Assembly (NCBI GenBank): GCA_030740795.1
Contig: JASLWO010000061.1
Coordinates: 1-62,138, forward strand
DNA: 62,138 nt
Direction: 5' to 3'
Source of the DNA: Acidimicrobiales bacterium
GTDB taxonomy: Bacteria; Actinomycetota; Acidimicrobiia; Acidimicrobiales; UBA8592
The notes under the pieces were generated by a model, which saw only the letters and a list, made by a program, of their open reading frames with translations, was not told the DNA's origin and made no database searches. Numbering within the stretch: position 1 is the first letter of the stretch; the number at the start of each line of letters is the position of its first letter. The translations under genes and the position numbers were made by a program. Below, in pieces: positions 8,656 through 17,336 of the stretch.

Positions 8656-9477
8656 CTATATTTTTTGAAGATGAGCTCCTATTTGTGAAACCGTTTCTAA
8701 GTCAAATGGTGTTGAAATCATACACGCCCTTCTCCTAACCCCTAGTTCCAACCACTTATCAATCTCTCCGCCTAGTGGGTGACTTAAATCTAAATTTTCA
8801 TGAACACTGATTTCGAATTCGTTACTGGGGGCCAAAGCAACAGCCCTACGTATCATCTTCTCAGTTGAAGGGCCTACTCGAATATTGACACCATCTGCGT
8901 ACTCAGACGCTAGTTGAATCATCTCTAAACCATTAGCGCCGACCACTATTGGCAGCGAGGAATTTGGTTCTACGACGGCTTCTAAATTCCGGAATGAAAT
9001 GAACTCGCCTTCAAAATTCTTCTCTCCGGACCATATGCATCTTAAAGATTGAATAGTTTCAATTAACCTGCGATGCCTTCTCTTTCCTTCATCTAATTCA
9101 CGTCCAACCATTTCCTGTTCTAAAGCGAAAAGCGTTCCTGGGGGAGCTCCAGTTCCTAATCCAAGAGTTGCCCTGCCTTCTGAGATACCTTGAAGAGAAG
9201 AAAAAGCTGATGCCAGAATAACTGGGCTTCGGTTCATCATGTTTGCTACTAACGAACCAAGTTTCACCGTTTCGGTGATGGCCGCTATTGCTCCTAAGAT
9301 CGTAAACGTTTCATGCGACCATTTTTTATCAGCTATGACTCCACTAAAGTGATCCAGCATCCAGATCCCATCGAATCCGCTTTCTTCTGCACATTTTGCA
9401 GCTTCCAAGATTTCACTTGCTGAAGCTCCGAACGGGCTTAAGACTAGATCCGTAGAGATTGAAGATAGTGGTTTCAT
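8656..9477 (-). CDS. LLM-class (F420-type) oxidoreductase
   Basis: A 273-residue luciferase-like barrel: AAKCAEESGFDGIWMLDHFSG, VKLGSLVANMMNRSPVILA, the ATLGLGTGAPPG loop and LPIVVGANGLEMIQLASEYADGVNI. The family usually runs 280-350 residues, so this is a compact member. Its ATG (9477) overlaps the stop of the upstream amidohydrolase 9474-10721 by four bases, showing translational coupling and a likely shared pathway. It may reduce or oxidise the product or substrate of that amidohydrolase with F420. Confidence 0.8.
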   Translation of the reverse strand: MKPLSSISTDLVLSPFGASASEILEAAKCAEESGFDGIWMLDHFSGVIADKKWSHETFTILGAIAAITETVKLGSLVANMMNRSPVILASAFSSLQGISEGRATLGLGTGAPPGTLFALEQEMVGRELDEGKRRHRRLIETIQSLRCIWSGEKNFEGEFISFRNLEAVVEPNSSLPIVVGANGLEMIQLASEYADGVNIRVGPSTEKMIRRAVALAPSNEFEISVHENLDLSHPLGGEIDKWLELGVRRRACMISTPFDLETVSQIGAHLQKI

Positions 9478-10721
9478 AAAATGTTGTGGATCATTGTATG
9501 TTGATCTGCCGAAGCTACAAGAATGCCTTGTTTAAATACGCGTCTATTCATTGGCGAGTCTGCAATAGCTGTAGCTAACGTAGGGGCCTCTACTGCAACG
9601 AAATCAGCTAAATCTCCAACCTCTAACGCTGCTTTTTCTAACCCCATTGCCTTTCGGGCATTTAAGCTGACTAGATCGAATGCAACTTCTGGGGTTTGGT
9701 GACCTGCCATGACCATTAGGGATGCAGTTTCAAAAGGGTCGCTTCTTCCCATAGTGTTGAATGGGTCGCGCACGTTATCTGCACCGGCAGCAATAAGTAC
9801 GCCTTCGTCGGTAAGGGTCTTAATTGCTGTAAGCCCTCGTGGCATTTCAGAGACCCTGTCTCTTCCTTGAAGAAAGAGATTTGTCTGCGGTAATGTAAAT
9901 ACACTAATTCCGGCTTCTCTGACGAGTTTCGCCACTTCGATCTGGACGTTTTCTGGCTGCATTCCTAAAGAAACGCAATGGCTTGCTGAAAGTAGATGTG
10001 GAAAGCCTCTTTCCAAAGACTGTACGGCTAAGTCTTTTAGAGTTAGTACATTTGGGTCTAATGTTTCGTCTACGTGGAAATCTATTCCTAGACCTGCTTG
10101 CTCCGCTACCTCAAACATAAAGCGGATCATTTCTTTAGGTGCTGGTTCTAAGTGAGGGCAACCGCCTAGAAGGTCAACCCCAAATTCTATTGCTGCCTCT
10201 AACGCTTGGATATTTCCTTTACTATCTTGCCCAGTCATCGGTGAATTCATCAGTGCCACTACTTGTACATCGAGTAATCCTTCAAAATTCTGCTTGGCTT
10301 CATCTAAGGCCTCCAGAGAACTCACCCCAATATCTTCTGTCACATTTACATGTGTACGAATGGCAGTTACCCCATGTACGAGGAGGAGTTCCATTGCTTC
10401 AGAGGCTCGCTGAACGGTATTTTCGTGAGTGAAGGTGCCCTCTTTAGCTGCAGCAATCCAAGCTTTAATTGCTCCCATAAGTTCCCCTGATGGATTTGGT
10501 ACTTGATCAGCTGTGAGCGCTTTATCTAGATGGGCGTGGGGTTCTGCCATGGCGGGTAGCAATAGCCACCCATTGAGATCATGTGTTTGCTCTGAGTGGT
10601 TTAGTTCTCCTGCTTGAGTGATTGCAGAAATTCGTCCATTGTCTATGGATAAGTCAACTAGACCTTTATCGGGAATTAACGCGTTCTGAATAAGTGTTGT
10701 TGAAAGTTTCTCCACGGACAT
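9474..10721 (-). CDS. Cytosine deaminase/AtzC-like amidohydrolase
   Basis: A 415-residue amidohydrolase of the CodA/AtzC group. Motifs in order are PHAHLDKAL (metal HxH plus the Lys typical of cytosine deaminases), a GVTAIRTHVNV strand, DFHVDE (metal His and general-base Glu), ASHC and the catalytic Asp in AAGADNVRDPFN. The family deaminates cytosine-type rings or removes N-alkyl amino groups (AtzC). Coupling by a four-base overlap to an F420-type oxidoreductase, and proximity to an ABC importer and UbiD/UbiX, point to a catabolic module for a cyclic nitrogen compound. The true substrate is unknown. Confidence 0.85.
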   Translation of the reverse strand: MSVEKLSTTLIQNALIPDKGLVDLSIDNGRISAITQAGELNHSEQTHDLNGWLLLPAMAEPHAHLDKALTADQVPNPSGELMGAIKAWIAAAKEGTFTHENTVQRASEAMELLLVHGVTAIRTHVNVTEDIGVSSLEALDEAKQNFEGLLDVQVVALMNSPMTGQDSKGNIQALEAAIEFGVDLLGGCPHLEPAPKEMIRFMFEVAEQAGLGIDFHVDETLDPNVLTLKDLAVQSLERGFPHLLSASHCVSLGMQPENVQIEVAKLVREAGISVFTLPQTNLFLQGRDRVSEMPRGLTAIKTLTDEGVLIAAGADNVRDPFNTMGRSDPFETASLMVMAGHQTPEVAFDLVSLNARKAMGLEKAALEVGDLADFVAVEAPTLATAIADSPMNRRVFKQGILVASADQHTMIHNIL

Positions 10722-10805
10722 TCGTTCATTTTATGTTCGAAGATGCGCAATACCTATCTACAGGAGCAATAGCGCAATCCTCCTTAACCGTTGTAATGTC
10801 TTGAC

Positions 10806-12149
10806 ATGGCAGAAATCAGAGATTTGCGTTCGTTTATTACAGTTCTCCGCGAAAAAGGTCAACTTGCAGAAATCTCAAAAGAAGTTTCCATGGAACACGA
10901 ACTTGCGGATGTGACGGCATCTCTTGCCCGTTCCAATGGTGGCGCTGCCCTCTTTTCCAATGTTGAAGGGACCAACTTGCCTATCTTTGCGGGCGGGGTA
11001 GCCTCTCACACGCGAACCGCTATTTCCCTTGATTGTGAACCTAACTCAATAATTGACGTTATGAGTGAAGCCCTTAAAATCCCAAATGGGATCCCTCCAA
11101 GACAGGTCAAGGTTGCAGAATGGCACAAAAACTGTCTTACCGGTGAAGACATTGACCTTGGCACACTCCCGATTCCAAAACATAGCCGAGGTGATGGAGG
11201 CTCTTTCATCACCGGAGCCGTTTCAATAACGAAAGATCCGATTTCTGGCCGAGGGAACCTTTCGTACAACAGAATGCTTGTCCTTGAGAAGAATATTCTT
11301 GGATTTAACGTAAATGAATGGCGTGATGTGGGAACTTTCATGAAGTCACGCCCTGATCCAGATGCCCCCTTTCCGGTTGCTTTAGCGATAGGGCTTGATC
11401 CTGCGATCATGATTGCTGCAGGGGTGCGAACAACTGTGGATGAACTCCTGATAGCGGGAGCGATACGAGGTGAAGGCATTGAAGTCTGTAAAGGAATAAC
11501 CGTTGATCTAGACATACCGGCGCGAGCTGAAATCGTTATTGAGGGGCACATACGGCCAGCGGATCGTTCTCCTGAAGGTCCTTTAGCTGAATTTCATGGT
11601 TACCACGGTGAGATGTGGGATTCCCCTACTCTAGAAGTTTCAGCGATTGCTTTCCGCGATAATCCGATTTACCAAACAATTATTCCGGGGTGGTACGAGC
11701 ATATTTACATTGGGAATATCTTGCCTCGAGAACCTTTATTGCGGAAACAGATTAGGCATATAGATCCAACAGCAGATGTAATCATTCCGCCCTACGGAAA
11801 TGGGTTTATGGCAGTAATCCAAATTGATCGAGATAACCCCGGAACTCCAAAAAATCTTGCACTTGCAGCTATGACCGCTCACATCAATATACGCAACGTT
11901 GTGGTAGTAGACCGTGACATAAACATGCATGAATCATCAGAAGTTCTCTGGGCTATCACTAACCGGGTTCATTGGGACCGAGATGTTTTCAAAATTTCAG
12001 AAGCGCAAGGACATGAAATGGATCCGACAGCTGATCGAAGGGGCGTTAGTACGAAAGTGGGCATAGATGCTACATACAAACGCGAACGCAGAGAGTACGG
12101 AGATCGCGTTGCCTACCCCTCTGTTGATCTCTCTGAATACCTGGACTGA
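10806..12149 (+). CDS. UbiD-family prenylated-FMN decarboxylase
   Basis: A 447-residue UbiD-like enzyme. The N-terminal MAEIRDLRSFI, the central NLSYNRM segment (equivalent of the NxxYRxQ prFMN/Mn-binding motif), EGPLAEFHGYHG (the conserved Glu-containing GEF-type loop) and the C-terminal ESSEVLWAITNRVHWDRD plus VGIDAT segment are all present. The family carries out reversible decarboxylation of aromatic or alpha,beta-unsaturated acids using prenylated FMN. It is followed after five bases by its cofactor-maker UbiX (12155-12727). The genome context, catabolic rather than ubiquinone-related, suggests an aromatic or heteroaromatic acid substrate. It ends in TGA (12147-12149), which shows UGA is a normal stop here. 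Confidence 0.9.
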   Translation: MAEIRDLRSFITVLREKGQLAEISKEVSMEHELADVTASLARSNGGAALFSNVEGTNLPIFAGGVASHTRTAISLDCEPNSIIDVMSEALKIPNGIPPRQVKVAEWHKNCLTGEDIDLGTLPIPKHSRGDGGSFITGAVSITKDPISGRGNLSYNRMLVLEKNILGFNVNEWRDVGTFMKSRPDPDAPFPVALAIGLDPAIMIAAGVRTTVDELLIAGAIRGEGIEVCKGITVDLDIPARAEIVIEGHIRPADRSPEGPLAEFHGYHGEMWDSPTLEVSAIAFRDNPIYQTIIPGWYEHIYIGNILPREPLLRKQIRHIDPTADVIIPPYGNGFMAVIQIDRDNPGTPKNLALAAMTAHINIRNVVVVDRDINMHESSEVLWAITNRVHWDRDVFKISEAQGHEMDPTADRRGVSTKVGIDATYKRERREYGDRVAYPSVDLSEYLD

Positions 12150-12154
12150 TTTCA

Positions 12155-12727
12155 ATGGTTTCTCAGCATGTCGTTGTCGCTATAACCGGTGCGAGCGGAT
12201 CAATTTATGGGATTAAGGTTCTTCAATACCTTAAGGAGATTAAAAGCGTTGAAACACATTTAGTCATCACCGCATCAGCTAAGAGCACAATCAGCATTGA
12301 AACTGATTACAGCACTTTAGAAATTGAAGCCCTTGCGGATCATGTGCATGGGTCACGAGATATCGGAGCTTCAATAGCGAGCGGCTCTTTTAAGACACAT
12401 GGAATGATTGTTGCGCCTTGTTCAATAAAATCACTGTCTGCAATTGCGAACTCTTTCGGCGCCGATCTAGTTTCTAGAGCAGCGGATGTGACCTTGAAGG
12501 AACGGAGGCCTTTGATTTTGATGGTTCGCGAAACACCATTCCATCTAGGGCATTTACGCTTAATGGTTAAAGCAACTGAAATGGGGGCAATTATCTACCC
12601 TCCTATTCCGGCTTTCTATAACAAACCTGTTTCTATTGATGATCTTGTAGACCATTCGGCTGGTAGAGCTATTGAGCATTTAGGTTTCAATGTTTCATCC
12701 TTAAAACGCTGGGACGGTAGAGAATAG
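12155..12727 (+). CDS. ubiX: UbiX flavin prenyltransferase
   Basis: A 190-residue flavoprotein matching UbiX/PAD1 over its whole length: the VVVAITGASGSIYGIKVLQ start (GASG flavin loop), VAPCSIKSLSAIANSFGADLVSRAADVTLKERRPLILMVRETP with the prenyl-phosphate-binding Arg and Glu residues, and the HLGHLRLMVKATEMGAIIYPP segment. It makes prenylated FMN from FMN and dimethylallyl phosphate. Five bases separate it from ubiD, so the pair is an operon that supplies both enzyme and cofactor. Confidence 0.93.
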   Translation: MVSQHVVVAITGASGSIYGIKVLQYLKEIKSVETHLVITASAKSTISIETDYSTLEIEALADHVHGSRDIGASIASGSFKTHGMIVAPCSIKSLSAIANSFGADLVSRAADVTLKERRPLILMVRETPFHLGHLRLMVKATEMGAIIYPPIPAFYNKPVSIDDLVDHSAGRAIEHLGFNVSSLKRWDGRE

Positions 12728-12740
12728 ACCTACCCATCTC

Positions 12741-13712
12741 TCATGCGCCACTGAAAAACCCTGCGACTTGGTCAATGAGTTCCTTGGCTGTACTTGGTTG
12801 ATGGATAGGAAGTTGAAATTCGTCTATTTCGTTACTTTCCAGAAGTCTTAACAACTCTTCCTTACATGATTGACGATCCCCGACCAAGACAAATTTTTCC
12901 ACCCATTCCTCTTTGACATAATCTCCTGCGAGGTCGGTACCGCCTTCAGATAACGCCTGTTTTATTCGTAAGACATCGTTTCGGGTCATGCCTAGCTCTT
13001 GTTTTATTTCTTCAGGAGAATCAACAAGTCGGAATGAAAGTTGGCCTCGTGCTTCGGTAAGTTCTTTCTCATTGGTGGCGAGCATGGTGGAGTAAGTAAC
13101 GTGAAAGTTTCCCTGTTTAGATGCTCGACCATTTCTCAGGACTGACATAACTCTTGAAAGGTGATCTTTGTAGATGTAGCTAAGGTAGAACCCATCTGCT
13201 ATGTCCGCACCGAGCTGGAGCATCTTAGGCCCTCTCCCAGCGAGTATGATTTCTAGATCTGGTCTTCCATAAGAAAGACGGGCATTAGACAACGAGAAGC
13301 TAGTCCCCTCAAACGTGGTTTTCTGTTTTTGAAATAAGGACCGGAGACTTTCAACCATTTCTCGAACTGTCGTAAGGGGATTTGTCCGACTGATACACAT
13401 TGGGTCAAGGGTTAACCCTCCACCTGCACCGATTCCTACGAAGGCCCGACCATCGCTTAATTCGTCAAGTGTAGCAATTGCTGAAGCCGTGGCTGCTGGG
13501 TGCCGCACATACGCATTTGTTATTCCAGGTCCCAACTGAATTGTCTTTGTTTTCAAAGCGACAGCTGCAAGTGTTACATATACATCTCTGGTAGTAAGCC
13601 CTTCGTCATACACCCAGCATCTTTTGCAACCCTTCCGTTCAGCATAATTGGCGAGGTCAGCGATCTCTTTTGCAGGTATGTTTGGCATCATATTGACGCT
13701 GAACGCGGGCAT
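12741..13712 (-). CDS. LLM-class (F420-type, Mer-like) oxidoreductase
   Basis: A 323-residue luciferase-like barrel: IADLANYAERKGCKRCWVYDEG, IQLGPGITNAYVRHPAATASAIATLDEL, AFVGIGAGGGLTLDP and LEIILAGRGPKMLQLGADIADGFYLSY. The TNAYVRHP and GRGPKMLQLGA blocks resemble methylene-tetrahydromethanopterin reductase and other F420-dependent members. It converges on ubiX with 13 bases between stops, and lies three bases downstream of the flavoprotein 13716-15275 on the same strand, so those two are likely one transcript. Substrate unknown. Confidence 0.8.
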   Translation of the reverse strand: MPAFSVNMMPNIPAKEIADLANYAERKGCKRCWVYDEGLTTRDVYVTLAAVALKTKTIQLGPGITNAYVRHPAATASAIATLDELSDGRAFVGIGAGGGLTLDPMCISRTNPLTTVREMVESLRSLFQKQKTTFEGTSFSLSNARLSYGRPDLEIILAGRGPKMLQLGADIADGFYLSYIYKDHLSRVMSVLRNGRASKQGNFHVTYSTMLATNEKELTEARGQLSFRLVDSPEEIKQELGMTRNDVLRIKQALSEGGTDLAGDYVKEEWVEKFVLVGDRQSCKEELLRLLESNEIDEFQLPIHQPSTAKELIDQVAGFFSGA

Positions 13713-13715
13713 TTA

Positions 13716-15275
13716 CTATCTCCTCTCAACGAAATCCAAAACTGTCGTTGCAGCATTTCTTCCTGAGGCGCCAAAGATGCCTGCTCCTGGGAATGTGCCG
13801 GCCCCAGTTACAAATAACCCGCTTACAGGCGTCTTATAGCGACTCAGTTCACGTTGTCTCCCAAATAACGTTGCCAAGGGAGAACTAGCATACGCTGGGC
13901 TATGGCCTTTATGCATATGAAAATCTCTTTCATAGACATCTGGAGTCATCGAACGCCATTCAGTTATAGTCTCCAAGACATCCCCCGTCATTAAATCCCC
14001 CCATACACTTAGCCACCTTTCTGGCTCTAATGAATGGGCCCACCCCCCTTTTAACGAGTATGGGGTAAAGAGCACTTCCAAACTAAAGGTGTGGAATCCA
14101 TTGTCAGCTCTCATCTTGGGGTCGAGAAGGGAAGGGATACTTGCCAGCATCGTAGGTGTATCTGATACCTCTCCCTTTTCGCGCAATTTATGGGCTTGCC
14201 TTAGCTTCTCCATTGTCGGTGAAATAATAGTCGTTGCTTGTTCAAGATCTATATCTGCAAAAATATTTTGCAGCGCTGGCATGTATTTGTACTCAGGTTT
14301 TTCTCGAATGACTCCATCAAGTTTAGATTCGTAACCTTCAGGGACTGGGAATTTTTTCCAATTTCTGACAAGGCGATTTGCTGTTTTCGGAACTTCATCT
14401 AACCATTCAACGAATACACGATGTGGGTCACATGCTGCTACCACTACCGGTGCGGTAAGGGTTTCTCCATTATCTAGTCGAACCCCAACTACCTTCCTCT
14501 TTTCTACTAATAAGCCATTAACAGCGGAATTTGTTCTAACTTCGCCATTGCTCGCTTGAAAACTACGAAGGACCGAATTGGGCAATGATCCACTGCCCCC
14601 TCGTGGACGGCCACTCGCTATTAAATGCCGCGTTGCATAAACAACTGCCCCTAAACCAGTACCAGGTGCGTCAGGAGGAGCACCCCATACCGTCGGACCT
14701 GTACTGATAGCAGGCATGATAAGACGCCAATCGGAGAAATAGTTTTCTAAAATATCAAGAGCACTCGCTCGGCTCCAACGAAGTAGTCTTCTTGCGACCG
14801 AAATTTTTGCATTCACGGCTTTGGAGAGAAGTTGGCTGGTTGAAACGCTACTCTTTGCTATTTCAATGGCGAGTTCAGCAACAGGAAGAGCATCTTTAAG
14901 ATAATTTTTATAATTAGCTACCTGGTCAGGATGAGTCTGAGCTAAACCTTCAAGGGTTCTTTCAACACTATGGAAAGAAACCCAAGGGTGTTGGCCGTCA
15001 TGGAAACTATTCACATAAGTCGCTTCCGGTTCTAAATAATCTAATCCGTTCTCAAATAATTCTAGTTCTTCAAGTAAAGGCATAGCTCTGATCAAACTAT
15101 GGTCGCAGGCGCAGATATTAAATCTTGCCCCTAGGTCTGACACGGTTGATGCACAACCTCCCACTGTTTCCCTTGCTTCTAAGAGGATTGTTTTCATGCC
15201 AGAACGGGCCAAATATGCGGCACAGATCAGTCCGTTATGGCCTCCCCCTACAACAATTGCTTCAGCGTCTGACAT
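13716..15275 (-). CDS. Phytoene desaturase-like FAD oxidoreductase (CrtI/PYROXD2 type)
   Basis: A 519-residue flavin amine-oxidase-fold protein. The N-terminus has the dinucleotide motif VVGGGHNGLICAAYLAR followed by ILLEARETVGGCAST, and the C-terminus has GLFVTGAGTFPGAGIFGASGRNAA, the FAD-binding tail of the phytoene-dehydrogenase-like group. No carotenoid genes are nearby, so a role outside carotenoid synthesis is likely; PYROXD2-like proteins are common and poorly characterised. ATG 15275 is preferred to the GTG at 15284 because GGTGG lies just before it. Probably co-transcribed with the F420-type enzyme downstream. Confidence 0.8.
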   Translation of the reverse strand: MSDAEAIVVGGGHNGLICAAYLARSGMKTILLEARETVGGCASTVSDLGARFNICACDHSLIRAMPLLEELELFENGLDYLEPEATYVNSFHDGQHPWVSFHSVERTLEGLAQTHPDQVANYKNYLKDALPVAELAIEIAKSSVSTSQLLSKAVNAKISVARRLLRWSRASALDILENYFSDWRLIMPAISTGPTVWGAPPDAPGTGLGAVVYATRHLIASGRPRGGSGSLPNSVLRSFQASNGEVRTNSAVNGLLVEKRKVVGVRLDNGETLTAPVVVAACDPHRVFVEWLDEVPKTANRLVRNWKKFPVPEGYESKLDGVIREKPEYKYMPALQNIFADIDLEQATTIISPTMEKLRQAHKLREKGEVSDTPTMLASIPSLLDPKMRADNGFHTFSLEVLFTPYSLKGGWAHSLEPERWLSVWGDLMTGDVLETITEWRSMTPDVYERDFHMHKGHSPAYASSPLATLFGRQRELSRYKTPVSGLFVTGAGTFPGAGIFGASGRNAATTVLDFVERR

Positions 15276-15385
15276 TTCCACCACATTTATATAAACCTAC
15301 AAGATCTTACTCCAATGTCCCGATTCAACTTCAATTAAGAAATTCTTAGTATCTAAGGGAAAACCTCTATCTACCGCGTGTTCTG

Positions 15386-16105
15386 ATGTACGTTCGTCTC
15401 ATGCCCAGTTTCACCGAACCTTCTTTGACCAGACCAGGTGACAAAGTTTGCGAAGAGTATGGAATTTTTCCTCCTCCCTCAAAAGCATTACCCACCTTAT
15501 GGGAGCCAACGGAACTTCCTGACTCACCTACTGATACCGGAGACCTAGTCACACTAAGTCACTCTCGAATTCTCGTTCTAGAGAATTATTTGAATGCTGG
15601 GTGGAAGAATTCACAATCTGGGGCTTGGCTACGAATAGAAACTTGGGACAGATTGCGTGAAGTAGCTAATTCCCTTCCCGAACCATGGGGCTTATGCATT
15701 TTTGATGCTTGGAGACCTCTTCCTCTACAAGCAGAACTTTACGATGCCGCTTACAAAGACCCGAAATTACCAGAAGGTTTCGTTTCACCAGCTAGCATAG
15801 AGCCCCAAACACCGCCTCCTCACCTGACAGGCGGAACCGTTGATTGCAGCTTCACCTTAAATGGTATTCCTCTTGGTTTGGGGACAGGATTTGATGATTT
15901 CACTGAGAAAGCAGCAGCAGCAGCACTAGAAAACGAAACTGGGATAAATAGAGATCTCCGCCGGTGGCTGTATTGGGAAATGCGCTCTGTCGACTTCATA
16001 GTTCTTGAGTGCGAGTGGTGGCATTTTGAATATGGAACTAGAAGGTGGGCTGCTCTTAAAGGAGAAACACCCTTATTTGGGCCCGCAGAAAAGAGTCATA
16101 GCTAA
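15386..16105 (+). CDS. D-Ala-D-Ala dipeptidase (VanX family)
   Basis: A 239-residue zinc peptidase of family M15D. Seen are the DAWR block (107-110, the transition-state Arg), H146-L-T-G-G-T-V-D153 (equivalent of SxHxxGxAxD, with Pro at the Ser position) and E210-W-W-H213 (general base and third zinc ligand). No signal peptide is evident, so it is probably cytosolic. It splits D-Ala-D-Ala; outside vancomycin-resistance clusters such enzymes serve in peptidoglycan turnover or dipeptide scavenging. No VanA/VanH partners are present, so resistance is not implied. An internal ATG at 15401 is an alternative start. Confidence 0.85.
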   Translation: MYVRLMPSFTEPSLTRPGDKVCEEYGIFPPPSKALPTLWEPTELPDSPTDTGDLVTLSHSRILVLENYLNAGWKNSQSGAWLRIETWDRLREVANSLPEPWGLCIFDAWRPLPLQAELYDAAYKDPKLPEGFVSPASIEPQTPPPHLTGGTVDCSFTLNGIPLGLGTGFDDFTEKAAAAALENETGINRDLRRWLYWEMRSVDFIVLECEWWHFEYGTRRWAALKGETPLFGPAEKSHS

Positions 16106-16156
16106 TTTCCCTTCTAATGACGACAAAAAACTAGCTTTCTCACCTACTATCCATCT

Positions 16157-17326
16157 GTGTCGTTCAACCGCTATGCTGCCGCAAAAAAAACAAGAGTCAC
16201 CCTTTACAGGTTTTTTTGTATTCTTGCAGCTCTAATCCTCTTCGGCTCTTCATGCGCAAACTCTGTGGACTCTCCAGAAACCACACCGGTTCAAGCTGAA
16301 TCTAATTCGGTGGTTCCTTCTGCTACGCCGATACCACCAGCCACACCCACCCCTATTCCTTCACCAACGCCGACGCCTTCACCAACGCCAATCCCTACAC
16401 CTACCCCCACTAACTTCGAGAAAGGAGAGATTGAAGGAATCACTCGGTCACCTTTTAATGGAACCGCTGTTACAGAAGAAAGTTTAACGAGACGCGTATT
16501 AGCTATAAAGGTTGATAATCATCTTGATGCTCGACCACAATCAGGAATAGATCTCGCAGACATGATAGTAGAGATTTGGGTTGAGGGAATCACCCGATAT
16601 CTCGCTGTATTCCAGTCATCTGATTCAGACTTTGTGGGCCCCATGCGGTCAATGAGACCCACTGATTTTTCAATACAGAATGCGTGGTCATCTACCTTCA
16701 TCAATTCGGGTGGGCAAGAGTGGATTCAAACAATTGGAAATAACTCAACAGTTCGATGGTTTGAGGAACCTCCAGGTTCTTTCCGAATTTCAGGTCGTTT
16801 CCGACCTCATAACCTCTACGGCGACACAAGTGCTTTACGAACGTTAGACACTAGAGGTGACTACGGGGCGTCTCTAGACCCACTTTGGAATTTTGGGGAT
16901 ATGGACGAAGAAAGCACGAGCGCTGACGAGATCAAATTATCGTATTGGTTTGACTACACAACTTCTTGGTATTGGAACGCAGATAAAGAAGTCTACGAAA
17001 AAAGCACTACCGGTCAACCACATTATTACTTAGACGCCGAGAATGTTGCACACCGAATTTCAGCGGAAACTCTAATAATGCTCGAAATGCTTTTTTTTCT
17101 AACATGCTATGGTTGCGAATCCGGAACAACCGTGCCGGTTGCTGAAACGGTCGGTAGTGGAACAGCTTGGGTTTTCCATGGTGGAAAAATGCAAAAAGGG
17201 ACTTGGTCACGGAGCAGCGATAGAGAATGGTTTGAATTAACTGCCGAAGATGGGTCTCAAATGCTTGTACCCCCTGGGAAACTTTGGATGACATTGGCTC
17301 GAACAAATAACGTCATACCCCAGTAG
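16157..17326 (+). CDS. DUF3048 (YerB-like) lipoprotein
   Basis: A 389-residue exported protein beginning at GTG 16157. A hydrophobic stretch (about 19-31) ends in a Cys at residue 33, giving a weak lipobox (GSSC). A Pro/Thr-rich PTPSP-type linker covers about residues 53-86. The DUF3048 core follows, with AIKVDNHLDARPQSGIDLAD and FVGPMRSMRPTDFSI, and a C-terminal beta-rich DUF3048_C region. The family is common in Actinobacteria and Firmicutes and is anchored at the outer face of the membrane; no activity is established. The linker looks like a cell-wall spacer. It follows the VanX gene by 51 bases and may share its transcript. Confidence 0.85.
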   Translation: MSFNRYAAAKKTRVTLYRFFCILAALILFGSSCANSVDSPETTPVQAESNSVVPSATPIPPATPTPIPSPTPTPSPTPIPTPTPTNFEKGEIEGITRSPFNGTAVTEESLTRRVLAIKVDNHLDARPQSGIDLADMIVEIWVEGITRYLAVFQSSDSDFVGPMRSMRPTDFSIQNAWSSTFINSGGQEWIQTIGNNSTVRWFEEPPGSFRISGRFRPHNLYGDTSALRTLDTRGDYGASLDPLWNFGDMDEESTSADEIKLSYWFDYTTSWYWNADKEVYEKSTTGQPHYYLDAENVAHRISAETLIMLEMLFFLTCYGCESGTTVPVAETVGSGTAWVFHGGKMQKGTWSRSSDREWFELTAEDGSQMLVPPGKLWMTLARTNNVIPQ

Positions 17327-17336
17327 AAAACAATTG

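Noticed and set aside
13716-15275. Carotenoid gene cluster
   Set aside because: The protein is phytoene-desaturase-like, but no crtB, crtE or other carotenoid genes are nearby, so the name was not given.
15386-16105. Vancomycin resistance locus
   Set aside because: Only a VanX-type dipeptidase is present; no VanA-, VanH-, VanS- or VanR-like genes are nearby.
16310-16420. Short tandem DNA repeat or CRISPR-like array
   Set aside because: The repetition encodes a Pro/Thr-rich linker in the DUF3048 lipoprotein; there are no uniform repeats with unique spacers.
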